From DATASD01 sp035276765 (lineage in GTDB: Bacteria; Patescibacteriota; Saccharimonadia; Saccharimonadales; UBA4665), in NCBI GenBank assembly GCA_035276765.1, contig DATELH010000002.1:806001-870000 (forward strand): DNA of 64,000 nucleotides, read 5' to 3'. The position numbers were made by a program, and so were the translations under genes. The notes beneath the pieces are model-generated. The model worked only from the letters and a program-made list of their open reading frames with translations. It was not told where the DNA came from and searched no databases. Positions 16,882 to 24,744 of the stretch are shown here, piece by piece (position 1 is the first letter of the stretch; the number at the start of each line of letters is the position of its first letter).

Positions 16882-16918
16882 ACAGTGATTGTAACAGAGC
16901 GGGGTGTACAATAGCACT
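16882..16918. promoter_or_regulatory. Divergent leaderless promoters for HD protein and LexA-like gene
   Basis: On the minus strand TACAAT ends 6 nt before the ATG at 16881. On the plus strand TACAAT at 16907-16912 ends 6 nt before the ATG at 16919. Neither gene has a Shine-Dalgarno sequence. With a start site about 7 nt after a -10, both mRNAs should begin at or next to the start codon. Confidence 0.7.
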
Positions 16919-17377
16919 ATGCAAGCATCGCAGTCTATCCGGCCGACCAAAAAGCAACGCGAACTGCTGGCGTTCATCGAGAAATTTATTGGTGAGCATG
17001 GATATAGCCCGAGTTACCGCGAAATTATGACGGGCCTCAACTACACTTCGGTGGCGACGGTGGCGCTGCACGTGAACAACCTCATTAAGCGTGGGCACAT
17101 CAAAAAGCGCGACGGCTCGGCACGCTCCCTCGAAGTGGCCAACGCCGCGCCCACACTGCCGACCAACACGGTCCAGCCGGGCGAGGAAAAATGGCTGGTC
17201 GAAAAGATCGAGCACTTTTTTACGCAGGCCGAAAGTTTGGGCGAAACTGAGCTCAGCCAAGCTGTGGTTGACCGTTTGCAGGTGCTGGTCGCCGCCCTCA
17301 AAGTGTTAGGGCTTGAGGGCGGCGCCCAGAGTTTTGCAACGCGGCTGGCAGCCCTCAAGAAGGTGTTGGTGGCGTAG
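16919..17377 (+). CDS. LexA-like winged-helix regulator lacking the S24 peptidase domain
   Basis: 152 residues from the ATG at 16919; an in-frame GTG 15 nt earlier lies inside the -10 element and is rejected. Residues 8-75 match the LexA DNA-binding domain: RPTKKQRELLAFIEKFIGEH, GYSPSYREIM, then VNNLIKRGHIKKRDGSARSLEV. The usual Ala-Gly cleavage site and the Ser/Lys catalytic dyad of LexA are absent. Instead there is a helical tail rich in L, A and E, perhaps for dimerisation. It cannot self-cleave in the RecA-dependent way, so it probably responds to another signal or acts as a plain repressor. Confidence 0.85.
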   Translation: MQASQSIRPTKKQRELLAFIEKFIGEHGYSPSYREIMTGLNYTSVATVALHVNNLIKRGHIKKRDGSARSLEVANAAPTLPTNTVQPGEEKWLVEKIEHFFTQAESLGETELSQAVVDRLQVLVAALKVLGLEGGAQSFATRLAALKKVLVA

Positions 17378-17465
17378 CCGACGGACGGTGTAACATGCTT
17401 ACGCTATGTGTACGTATTGTAAATAATGCTTTCTATTTTACGCCACATGTAGTGCCCGGCCGTGC

Positions 17466-17471
17466 TATGAT
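17466..17471 (+). promoter_or_regulatory. Putative -10 of the riboswitch transcript
   Basis: TATGAT precedes the riboswitch by about 20 nt. No good TTGACA-like -35 is visible about 17 nt upstream. Confidence 0.4.
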
Positions 17472-17485
17472 ATCCATATTAACAA

Positions 17486-17652
17486 GCAAAATGCTGGAAG
17501 CTAGTGGGGAGAGGGTCCGAATCTAGCACTGTGCCGCAACTGTGAGCCGGGCAACCGGTAAGTCAGATACAGCAAATAACCAAAACGTTCCGAGCAGGGC
17601 GGCGGCCTCTCTTTGAAGCCCCGAAAATCCTGCCGGACAGCGAGCGGAATGT
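17486..17652 (+). ncRNA. Cobalamin (B12) riboswitch leader
   Basis: The core signature is clear. A GTGGGGAGAGGGT...GAATC region stands where AGGGAA...GGTG..AATCC is expected. It is followed by GCACTGTGCCGCAACTGTGA (17526-17545), the B12 box, then a short GC hairpin with a GCAA tetraloop (CCGG-GCAA-CCGG, 17548-17559), and the closing element AAGTCAGATAC (17560-17570). This is the short form common in Actinobacteria, where the P6 extension is replaced by a small hairpin. Downstream, GCAGGG...TCCTGC (about 17594-17633) can form a further stem ending about 20 nt before the ATG at 17653, a plausible expression platform acting on translation. No T-run terminator is seen. Confidence 0.82.
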
Positions 17653-19218
17653 ATGGGGGAAGTAATAGTCTTACAAAGGCCGGAGCAAGGGGCGGAAGCC
17701 GCTGCCACCTTTTCTGTGGTTGGGAATCTTGCGTTGCAACCCGAATTCATAGCGCCGGAACCAAAAGAAACACCCGTAACTGAGGAAAAGTATGCCCACT
17801 CCTTGCGCACTATCCGGGCGCTCGGCAGCTTTGTGGCGAAAGAAACGATAGAAACTCCCGAAGGTGCCGCCACGCAGGACATGCTTCGTACTGACTTTGA
17901 TACGGCGCTTGCGGAAATGCTTAACACCGATCCCGAGCTTCGCGACTTACTTGATATTAGTCCCTCCAACGACTACCGCATTGTGGATGACAAAATTGTC
18001 ATGAAGAACGGCAAACCCATCGCAGATATGATCCATGATGGCGTAGAAGCTTCGACGCAAGCTGCCAAAAAAGACCCGCGCATGAAAACGCAGGCTGTAC
18101 GCGATGGCGTAGAGGAAATGATTATAGAACGAGTCGATGAGCTACGTCCAGGCCAGATGCTCGTGGGTGTCAGCATGGATCCGAAAGAAGCCATGGATCG
18201 TGACGGGGAGGCATTTTGGCATGATGGATTTGGATATCGTCGAGGCCTCGCGTTTATCCCGTGGTATTACAAAGTAGACGAGACGACCTTATGTGCGGGT
18301 TCTTTTTCGGTAGGACATAGCGATAAGGCTACGTGGAGTACGATGCTTAGCCGGTACGGAATGAATATTACGCCCGACACCTCCAGTGATGAATGGCTCG
18401 CCAATACTTTTACCGCTAATGTGCAAAGTCGGGAAGAAGCCAAGCAATTCATCGAAAATATGCGCAGCGAATATTACAAAGAGCGGGGCGTAGAACGAAC
18501 GAGGTTATCGGTAACAGACCTACTGAAGCGCCAATACAAACAATTTACGGATGCCGTGTTTACCGACCTGTATAAACCTTTTGCCGAAGCTAGTTTCAAA
18601 CATCAAAAAAATCAGACTATGCATGAGCTGGCCGCCAGTTATCTAGAAAACAGCTCTCATTTAGGGGCAAAAATGCGCCAGCGGCTGATGAAAATAGTAA
18701 ATACTACAAGGTTTGACGACGAAGCTTCGCGCACCATGGAATTTATGATCCGCTATGGAACAGTTGTAAAAATGCGTGAGCATTTGAAGCAGGCTTTTGC
18801 GCCTCAATCTGAGCAGGCAGGTGTTCCAAATACGATGCCTGTTACAGACTTTCAACTGATGCAACAATTGGCAATACATGCGAATGCTGGCGCGCAAGCC
18901 GGATTGAAATTTGGCGGTTGCGCCGCCGGTATTATCCTTGGCGAAGCGCAGCGCGCGACAGAAGGCCGAAGCGGCGATCCGATCAACCCACAAGACATCT
19001 TTGGCGGCAAGGTAGGCAACAATGGTGACGAAGACGAATTTAAAATCCCCGACAAAATTCGCTGCATAAAATGCAATGAAAAATCACCAAAAGAAGAAGT
19101 TATTCATGAGGGCAAAACCAAAGACAGCGGGTATTGGTGCTGTCCCAAATGCAAGTACGCTGTAGATGTCTGTACGGGCAAAGAAGTTGATGAGCATGGC
19201 AACCCGCTGCGGGCTTGA
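17653..19218 (+). CDS. B12-riboswitch-controlled protein of unknown family with C-terminal zinc ribbon
   Basis: 521 residues. Residues 1-40 look disordered. The middle 400 residues are soluble, mostly helical, with no membrane segment or signal peptide, and rich in Met, Asp and Glu (for example LRPGQMLVGVSMDPKEAMDR and YRRGLAFIPWYYKVDETT). The C-terminus has Cys471-x2-Cys474 and Cys497-x2-Cys500 with extra Cys496 and Cys507, a zinc-ribbon arrangement. It has none of the motifs of class II ribonucleotide reductase, methionine synthase, methylmalonyl-CoA mutase, BtuB or Cbt transporters that usually follow this riboswitch. It is a single gene, followed directly by a promoter that overlaps its stop codon. 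A role in B12 use, salvage or B12-independent replacement can only be guessed. Confidence 0.8.
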   Translation: MGEVIVLQRPEQGAEAAATFSVVGNLALQPEFIAPEPKETPVTEEKYAHSLRTIRALGSFVAKETIETPEGAATQDMLRTDFDTALAEMLNTDPELRDLLDISPSNDYRIVDDKIVMKNGKPIADMIHDGVEASTQAAKKDPRMKTQAVRDGVEEMIIERVDELRPGQMLVGVSMDPKEAMDRDGEAFWHDGFGYRRGLAFIPWYYKVDETTLCAGSFSVGHSDKATWSTMLSRYGMNITPDTSSDEWLANTFTANVQSREEAKQFIENMRSEYYKERGVERTRLSVTDLLKRQYKQFTDAVFTDLYKPFAEASFKHQKNQTMHELAASYLENSSHLGAKMRQRLMKIVNTTRFDDEASRTMEFMIRYGTVVKMREHLKQAFAPQSEQAGVPNTMPVTDFQLMQQLAIHANAGAQAGLKFGGCAAGIILGEAQRATEGRSGDPINPQDIFGGKVGNNGDEDEFKIPDKIRCIKCNEKSPKEEVIHEGKTKDSGYWCCPKCKYAVDVCTGKEVDEHGNPLRA

Positions 19219-19243
19219 CAACCACAAGCGCATTACATACAAT
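19215..19243 (+). promoter_or_regulatory. Consensus sigma70-type promoter for a small transcript
   Basis: TTGACA (19215-19220, overlapping the TGA stop of the gene before) is followed after exactly 17 nt by TACAAT (19238-19243). The predicted start is near 19250. Confidence 0.75.
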
Positions 19244-19376
19244 AGACACACATCTGTAGGCTTGTTCGAGGTGGCCATATAGACAAAAAGTTAAAAAATA
19301 AAAGTGAGGTAATCGCTCTGTAGCGGTCTTTTTACGTTTTTGTACCGCGAGCACGATTTCCCAGGAGGCGGGCTTT

Positions 19377-19469
19377 ATGCCAGTCAAAATAAAAATGGTG
19401 CCATCACGCCCCGCACGCGTGGTGGTGCAGGTGCATCGCCCAGCGTGGCAACAGTACCTGCATTACTAA
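19377..19469 (+). CDS. Orphan 30-residue basic peptide
   Basis: ATG at 19377 is preceded by a perfect AGGAGG 8 nt upstream; the TAA at 19467-19469 lies 4 nt before a strong terminator. The peptide begins MPVKIKMVPSRPARV and ends PAWQQYLHY: basic, Val/Pro-rich, no membrane segment. With the TTGACA-17-TACAAT promoter at 19215 this makes a complete one-gene unit with a leader of about 130 nt. No family is recognised. It could be a true small protein or a reading frame on a regulatory RNA. Confidence 0.55.
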   Translation: MPVKIKMVPSRPARVVVQVHRPAWQQYLHY

Positions 19470-19473
19470 CAAG

Positions 19474-19506
19474 AAAGCCCCGGAAGAAACGCCGGGGCTT
19501 TTGCTT
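19474..19506. terminator. Bidirectional intrinsic terminator
   Basis: AAAGCCCCGG (19474-19483), a short loop, then CCGGGGCTTTTG (from 19492). It ends the small plus-strand transcript and, read on the other strand, lies 15 nt past the dsbA-like gene. Confidence 0.9.
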
Positions 19507-19521
19507 GCTTTGTGCGAAGCG

Positions 19522-20223
19522 TTATTGTGGGTTTTGAGAACCGGCCGGTGTGGCAGTTTTAGCATCGATGGCGTCTTGGATGACCTTCGAAAACGCAGCC
19601 ACGCTGCTGGGCACGTCAACCGTTTGGTTGGTCTGGTCGGTAAAGACCAGGCTGGGTGTGACTTTTTTGCCATCCAAGAAGAACGTTGGCGTGGCCAGCT
19701 CGTTCTTGGTTTTGTTAAAGGCGGCGATGTCGGCGTTGATGAGGTCGTTCACCTTGCTGCTTGCAAAATCTTTCTTAAACTGATCGACGTTAAGATTGAG
19801 CTGTTTGGCGAATTGGTTGAAGACGCTTGCCGGATCGCCCGATTGTACCCAAGCATTCTGGTCATCGTACAGGAGGTCGTGCATTTCCCAGAATTTGTTT
19901 TGCAAGCCAGCGGCTTCGGCGGCACGCGCACCCGCAAAAGCGTTTTGGTGTACTTGGGTGAGCGGCAGGTTGGCGAACTGGAACTTGATATCGTTCTTGT
20001 ACTTTTCGACCACTTGCTTCACGACGGGGTAATATTGTTCGCAGTAGGGACATTGGTAGTCGCCGTACTCTACGAGTGTGACGTTCTTTTGGTTAAGTCC
20101 TTCGACGTGGTTGGTGACTTGGCTGCTGCTGGGCGCGTTTGCCTTGTGGGCGTTTTTAATCCAGATAATGCCGCCAAAAACGATCAAGATGGCAATGACG
20201 ATACCCCAAAAACCTTTACTCAT
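19522..20223 (-). CDS. DsbA-family thiol:disulfide oxidoreductase (membrane anchored)
   Basis: 233 residues. An N-terminal anchor (GFWGIVIAILIVFGGIIWI) places the thioredoxin fold outside the membrane. LVEYGDYQCPYCEQYYP carries the CPYC active site (Cys58, Cys61), and PTFFLDGKKVTPS holds the cis-Pro region. It probably forms or shuffles disulfides in exported proteins; the Cys-bearing secreted proteins of this window are candidate clients. Residues 25-45 are a short polar linker. AAAGGAG lies upstream of the ATG, and a TATACT -10 precedes it by about 30 nt, so this mRNA has a leader. Confidence 0.93.
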   Translation of the reverse strand: MSKGFWGIVIAILIVFGGIIWIKNAHKANAPSSSQVTNHVEGLNQKNVTLVEYGDYQCPYCEQYYPVVKQVVEKYKNDIKFQFANLPLTQVHQNAFAGARAAEAAGLQNKFWEMHDLLYDDQNAWVQSGDPASVFNQFAKQLNLNVDQFKKDFASSKVNDLINADIAAFNKTKNELATPTFFLDGKKVTPSLVFTDQTNQTVDVPSSVAAFSKVIQDAIDAKTATPAGSQNPQ

Positions 20224-20331
20224 ATCCTAAAAGACTCCTTTATTCCACTAGTATACAACGTTCTTTCGGCAGGTACGAGGTTGCGGCGGCGAAAGCTTTG
20301 CTTTTTGTCCAGCTCGCCGTAAGATGGATGC

Positions 20332-21537
20332 ATGGTGCAACTCACGATTGCGGCGATTTTAGCCATCCTCTTTCTGATAACATTAGCGGTCCGTCGGGTG
20401 TATTACTGCGTGCCGGCTAAAGAACTCAAGCGCCTGGCGCGCGAAAAAGACCAGATGGGCATGGCGCTGTACAAAGCAGTGGCATTTGACGGCGCCTTGG
20501 CGGCACTGTTGTGGTTGCTCGCAGGAGTACTGGCCAGTGCCAGTTTTGTATTGTTCGCCTTAGCCTTACCCGCCGCCCTGGCTGCACTTGTGGTGGCGCT
20601 GGTTTTGTGGGTTGGTTTTGGTTGGGTTGCCAGCAGCTTTCCGCGCGCCTTTATGATTAAGTTTACGGCTGCGCTTTCGCCCGCCGTGGCGCTGGTTTTG
20701 GCTCATACCTACGGTGTCTTGGGCCGCGTGAGTGATTTCGCTCACAGGCACCAACAGGTGTTTGAACACACGGGGCTGTACGAAAAGCAAGACCTCGTGG
20801 CGCTGCTCGCCAAACAAAAGACGCAAGCCGACAGCCGCGTGGCCCAAGACGACGTTGAGCTCACCGAGCGAGCCCTGGCTTTTGGCGAAAAGACTGCTAG
20901 TGACATTTTACTGCCGCGCAAAGAAGTGCGACTCGTACGTTCCAGCGAAACCATCGGGCCCAAGCTCATGGACGAACTCCACAAAAGCAAACAGCAAGTT
21001 TTTCCGGTTTCCAGTGAAAAAGGCGAGCAGATCATTGGCATCGTGCGACTCGAAGATCTTGTTAAAGCCCGTCAAGGCGGCGCAGTAAAGTCCGTGGCCG
21101 ACGAAGCGGTGTACTTTGTGCGCGAAGACTTTTCGCTTGCGCACGTGCTTGCCGTATTTCGCCAAACTAAACAGCGCTTACTGGTGGTCATTAACAACTT
21201 TGAGGAATTTTTGGGCGTTATTTCGCTCGACAGTTTAATTGACCAGATTATGGGGGAGCAGTCCGAGCTCGCCACCGAAAACATTTACGGCGACCGCGCC
21301 GCCGTGGCACAGTACAAGCAGCCGGAGCAGGCAGTAATCCCCGAGCCGGTCGAGTCCGACTCCGAGCCAGAAACGCCGCTGCCTGCCGACGGCCCAGAGC
21401 AGGCTGAGTCTGACTCCGAACAAGGCGATGCCGAGTTCGCTGCCATCTCGGACGAATCCGTACAGAACGCCGACATACCAAAAAGCGCGGGGAATCAAGA
21501 AAACACTCCCTCTGATCTCCCAGAGGTGGTAAAATAA
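20332..21537 (+). CDS. CBS-domain membrane protein of the CorC/CNNM-like group
   Basis: 401 residues. Helices at about residues 2-20 and 50-130 form the membrane part. Residues 145-310 carry a CBS pair: RALAFGEKTASDILLPRKEV, VFPVSSEKGEQIIGIVRLED, RLLVVINNFEEFLGVISLDS. This layout is that of CorC/HlyC and CNNM magnesium-related transporters, though the full DUF21 membrane domain is not obvious. The last 90 residues are acidic, Pro/Ser-rich and disordered. TAAGAT ends 6 nt before the ATG with no Shine-Dalgarno sequence, so the gene is probably leaderless. Ion and direction of transport are not shown. Confidence 0.8.
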   Translation: MVQLTIAAILAILFLITLAVRRVYYCVPAKELKRLAREKDQMGMALYKAVAFDGALAALLWLLAGVLASASFVLFALALPAALAALVVALVLWVGFGWVASSFPRAFMIKFTAALSPAVALVLAHTYGVLGRVSDFAHRHQQVFEHTGLYEKQDLVALLAKQKTQADSRVAQDDVELTERALAFGEKTASDILLPRKEVRLVRSSETIGPKLMDELHKSKQQVFPVSSEKGEQIIGIVRLEDLVKARQGGAVKSVADEAVYFVREDFSLAHVLAVFRQTKQRLLVVINNFEEFLGVISLDSLIDQIMGEQSELATENIYGDRAAVAQYKQPEQAVIPEPVESDSEPETPLPADGPEQAESDSEQGDAEFAAISDESVQNADIPKSAGNQENTPSDLPEVVK

Positions 21538-21542
21538 AGCCA

Positions 21543-21641
21543 ATGAACATAGCAGCCGCGCTCAATATGAATCCTCGGGTCGGTAGCTGCCGCAAAAAAG
21601 GCGCCGGCAGCTGCGGAGCCGACCCTACCCCAGCCCTTTAA
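21543..21641 (+). CDS. Possible 32-codon leader peptide upstream of aspS
   Basis: An open frame starts 6 nt after the previous stop and ends 17 nt before aspS. It begins MNIAAALNMNPRVG, with three Asn codons among the first ten. Its second half overlaps a very stable hairpin (21577-21625). A leader with Asn codons before a tRNA ligase that may make Asp-tRNA(Asn) would suit an asparagine-sensing attenuator. There is no convincing ribosome-binding site, so this is tentative. Confidence 0.35.
   Translation: MNIAAALNMNPRVGSCRKKGAGSCGADPTPAL
21577..21625 (+). promoter_or_regulatory. Stable hairpin in the aspS leader
   Basis: GGGTCGG (21577-21583) pairs with CCGACCC (21619-21625) and AGCTGCCG (21585-21592) with CGGCAGCT (21605-21612), leaving a 12-nt A-rich loop. 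No T-run follows, so it is not a simple terminator. It may control translation or processing of the aspS mRNA. Confidence 0.6.
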
Positions 21642-21658
21642 CCATCAAGGAGATTTTT

Positions 21659-22972
21659 ATGCGTGTATTAAGTAACGACGTGCGCCAGCACATCGGCGAA
21701 ACGATTACGGTCGAAGGTTGGCTGCACAAAAAGCGTCTGCTGGGCGGCCTGACCTTTTTGAACGTGCGCGACCGCCGCGGCCTCGTGCAAGTAGTGCTCA
21801 AAGACAAAGACGAAGTTGAAAAACTGCGCGGCCTGCAGATCGGGACGGTGTTGCGTGTAGCGGGATCGGTAGTGGACGAGCCGCGAGCGCCCGGTGGTGC
21901 CGAGCTGCATGACGCCAAACTTGAGGTTATGGTGCCAGTGGCCGAAGAACCGCCGATTGAAATCGACAAGCCACTCAGCCACCGGCCAGAGAACCTCGAC
22001 ACGCTGTTCGATCACCGCGTGCTTGGCCTGCGCAATCTGCAAGAACAAAAGATTTTTAAAATCCGCGCGGCGGCACTCCGCTACTTCCGCGATTTTTTGC
22101 ACCAGCATGAGTTTACCGAAATTAACACGCCCAAGCTGGTGGGCGGCGCGGCCGAGGGCGGCACCGAGGTGTTCAAGTTAGACTACTTCGGCCAGGAAGC
22201 CACGCTCGCACAAAGCCCGCAGCTGTACAAACAGATCATGGTTGGCGTGTTCGAACGGGTGTTCGAGATTGCACCGGTGTTCCGCGCCGAACTCAGCGCC
22301 ACCACGCGCCACGTCTCGGAAGTTACTATGCTCGATATCGAGTTCGGCTTCGTACAAAACCACGAAGAAGTGCTCGACATGGTGCAAAACATGGTGTTCT
22401 ACGTACTCAGCAAATTGTATGAGGAGCACGGCGCCGACCTCAAAAGCCTGAACGCGCCGGAGCTGGTGTTGCAAGAAAAATTCCCGCGCTACACCGTGGC
22501 CGAAATCCATGAACTGTACACCAAGGCCACCGGCACCGACACCCTTGCGGAAAAAGACCTCACGCCCGACGAAGAGCGCTGGATTTGCGACTACACCAAA
22601 AAGCACGACGGCTGCGAAGCGGTGTTCGCCACCAAATTCCCCAAGGAAACGCACAAATTTTACCAAATGCTCAATCCGGAGGACGACGGCGAAACCACAC
22701 TGTCGGCCGACCTTTTGTTTCGTGGCGTAGAAATTTCCACCGCGCCCATGCGCGAATATCACCACGACAAACTTGTTGAACAAATGAAAAGCAAAGGCAT
22801 CGACCCCGAGCATCCCGGCTTCAAATACTACCTGCAAGCGTTCAAGCACGGCCTGCCGCCACACGGTGGCTGCGGTTTTGGCATCGACCGTTTTGTGGAA
22901 AAGACCATCGGCCTGGCCAACATCAAAGAAGCCATTTTGTTCCCGCGCGACATCAACCGCTTAACTCCTTAA
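21659..22972 (+). CDS. aspS: Aspartyl-tRNA synthetase, archaeal-type (probably non-discriminating)
   Basis: 437 residues, the length of archaeal-type AspRS and about 150 shorter than the usual bacterial enzyme because the GAD insertion is missing. It ligates Asp to tRNA-Asp and, in this type, often to tRNA-Asn for later amidation by GatCAB. N-terminal OB fold (VEGWLHKKRLLGGLTFLNVR), class II motif 2 (APVFRAELSATTRHVSEVTM) and motif 3 (HGGCGFGIDRFVEKTIGL). PKLVGGAAEGGTEVFKLDYF matches AspRS rather than AsnRS. AAGGAG precedes the ATG by 5-6 nt. Confidence 0.94.
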   Translation: MRVLSNDVRQHIGETITVEGWLHKKRLLGGLTFLNVRDRRGLVQVVLKDKDEVEKLRGLQIGTVLRVAGSVVDEPRAPGGAELHDAKLEVMVPVAEEPPIEIDKPLSHRPENLDTLFDHRVLGLRNLQEQKIFKIRAAALRYFRDFLHQHEFTEINTPKLVGGAAEGGTEVFKLDYFGQEATLAQSPQLYKQIMVGVFERVFEIAPVFRAELSATTRHVSEVTMLDIEFGFVQNHEEVLDMVQNMVFYVLSKLYEEHGADLKSLNAPELVLQEKFPRYTVAEIHELYTKATGTDTLAEKDLTPDEERWICDYTKKHDGCEAVFATKFPKETHKFYQMLNPEDDGETTLSADLLFRGVEISTAPMREYHHDKLVEQMKSKGIDPEHPGFKYYLQAFKHGLPPHGGCGFGIDRFVEKTIGLANIKEAILFPRDINRLTP

Positions 22973-22987
22973 CGCAGAAAGGACTCT

Positions 22988-23647
22988 ATGAATATCCAAG
23001 CTTCTGAAAGTGAAGACCACGGCGTTGCCGCCCTAAGCAATAGCGACCTGCAAGTGTATAGCGTGGGCATTTCGACTGGCGGCGTGGCCGAAATCCGCAT
23101 GGCCGAGGCGAACCCCAAACGGCACATTGTGGCAACAACCATCGACGAGAAAGGCGTAGCTTTTGCCAAAGAACAAATTGCCAACAGACATCTCGAAGGC
23201 CGGATAGAGACAAAACTCGAAGACGTCGCCCAACCACTGTCATATAGCGACGGCTATTTTGATTTTGTGTATGCCCGGCTTGTGCTGCACTACTTGTCCG
23301 AAGAAAAACTAAAGCAGGCGCTTGCCGAACTCCATCGGGTGTTGAAGCCGAGCGGCAAGCTTTTTGTGGTGGTGCGTTCAACAAAATGTCCTGATGCCAC
23401 GCGCAAAGAAGCACGTTTCGATCCGGTAACGCATCTTACTGCTGGCACAGTTATTAACGACAATGGTACCGTATACTCGTACAGCCGCTATTTCCATACC
23501 GAAGATTCAATCAAAACGTACGTACAAGAGGCAGGATTTGGAGTTTCGTACGTCAAAGCCTACGACGAACACCTGTTTGGAGGTTTCATGCGCAACAAGA
23601 ATTCACCAAATACTGACAACGTTATCGAGCTATTGGCAACCAAATGA
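22988..23647 (+). CDS. Class I SAM-dependent methyltransferase
   Basis: 219 residues. The region around residue 26-55 (VYSVGISTGGVAEIRMAEAN, then HIVATTIDEKGVAFAKEQI) is an SAM-binding motif I/II, with G-I-S-T-G-G replacing the common GxGxG. DGYFDFVYARLVLHYLSEE and RVLKPSGKLFVVVRS are the Methyltransf_11-type post-motifs. AAAGGAC lies just before the ATG. It follows aspS by 15 nt and overlaps the NUDIX gene (ATGA), so the three are one operon. Substrate unknown. Confidence 0.85.
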   Translation: MNIQASESEDHGVAALSNSDLQVYSVGISTGGVAEIRMAEANPKRHIVATTIDEKGVAFAKEQIANRHLEGRIETKLEDVAQPLSYSDGYFDFVYARLVLHYLSEEKLKQALAELHRVLKPSGKLFVVVRSTKCPDATRKEARFDPVTHLTAGTVINDNGTVYSYSRYFHTEDSIKTYVQEAGFGVSYVKAYDEHLFGGFMRNKNSPNTDNVIELLATK

Positions 23648-24090
23648 ACGAAGATATTTTTCAGCTCGGCATTAAGGGTTTGATCCGCAACTCCGCAGGA
23701 CAAGTTTTGCTGTTACAAGTAAATCCGGCGGCGCTCAAAGGCAATAAGCACGGTGTGTATTGGGATTTGCCCGGTGGCCGCATCCATACTGGCGACACGG
23801 TTCTGGACACGCTCCAGCGCGAAATCTTGGAAGAGACGGGCATTGCCACTATCGAAAACCCCAAGCACATCGGCATGGTGCTTTCCAATGTGCGCATTCC
23901 CATCCCGGTTGGCGAGCACGAGTCCACTGGTTTAATCCTAAGCGTGTACGAGTGCGACGCGCCCCAAGACGCCGAGATAAAAATCTCCGAAGAACACCAA
24001 GCCTACCAATGGTTTTCACCCCAGGCCGCTGCCGAAAAACTACAGGTTAAATATCCGGCCGACTTTTGCGGGCTTATCGCCCAGCTTTAG
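23644..24090 (+). CDS. NUDIX hydrolase
   Basis: 148 residues. The Nudix box is GRIHTGDTVLDTLQREILEE followed by TGI: Gx5-D-x7-REUxEExGU, with Asp in place of the first Glu. The second half of the metal site (REILEE) is intact. It probably cleaves a nucleoside diphosphate linked to another group. It overlaps the methyltransferase by 4 nt (ATGA), and its 3' end overlaps the convergent NYN gene by 17 bp. Confidence 0.9.
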   Translation: MNEDIFQLGIKGLIRNSAGQVLLLQVNPAALKGNKHGVYWDLPGGRIHTGDTVLDTLQREILEETGIATIENPKHIGMVLSNVRIPIPVGEHESTGLILSVYECDAPQDAEIKISEEHQAYQWFSPQAAAEKLQVKYPADFCGLIAQL

Positions 24091-24721
24091 CGTTTTTCTT
24101 CTTGAGTGGCTTCGCCGCTACTCTACCGGCATATTTTTTGAGTTTTTCGATAGAGATGCTCACGGTTTCGTTGGCTACGGCGCTTACGGCGCGGTTGGTG
24201 GAATCGGCAAAACACACATAAATAACGCGTGCCCGACGTTTTTTGATGCTGTGCAGAGCTGGGCACAAATCGGTGTCCGAACTCATAATAACCACTGTTT
24301 TCTGCTTTTTGTCGTAGACATCTTCGAGCATGTCGATGGCAATGCGCACGTCCACGCCCTTTTCCTGCAATACGTCTTGCACCTGGTGGCAGTTGCTGCA
24401 TTCCTTCGAGCTTTTTACCTTGAGATTGCCGGCTTTTATATAATCAATTTGTTGTCCGGCCAGAGTTGGCACCCATTTGCGGGTAAATTCCTGGATGATT
24501 TGCACATGGTTTAAGATGTGTTTCGAGGGCGTGTAACCGTTCGGCAACTTGATTTTAGAGGCGTAGTAACTAATATCGATGTTTTCGGCCCCCAGCACAT
24601 CTTCGAGGAGCGCACGGATGGGGTACGCGGTTAATTCGCGGTCATTTTTAATAACCTTCGAATCTTTGAGGATTTTTGTGAGGCCTTTCCGGAAATTTTC
24701 ACCATCAATGTAGACGCGCAT
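24074..24721 (-). CDS. NYN-domain (PIN-like, LabA/VPA0323-type) nuclease
   Basis: 215 residues. Acidic residues of the PIN-like active site are in order: VYIDGENF at the N-terminus, GVDVRIAIDML in the middle, and IMSSDTDLCPAL, the typical SSDTDF-like motif. Such proteins are thought to be metal-dependent RNases. A Cys pair (CSNCHQ) lies before the central Asp. The C-terminal tail is Lys-rich. On the minus strand a TTGAAA-N17-TATTCT promoter lies upstream with a structured leader (24745-24772). Confidence 0.88.
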   Translation of the reverse strand: MRVYIDGENFRKGLTKILKDSKVIKNDRELTAYPIRALLEDVLGAENIDISYYASKIKLPNGYTPSKHILNHVQIIQEFTRKWVPTLAGQQIDYIKAGNLKVKSSKECSNCHQVQDVLQEKGVDVRIAIDMLEDVYDKKQKTVVIMSSDTDLCPALHSIKKRRARVIYVCFADSTNRAVSAVANETVSISIEKLKKYAGRVAAKPLKKKNAKAGR

Positions 24722-24744
24722 TAGTACCCCTTATAACTAGAAAG

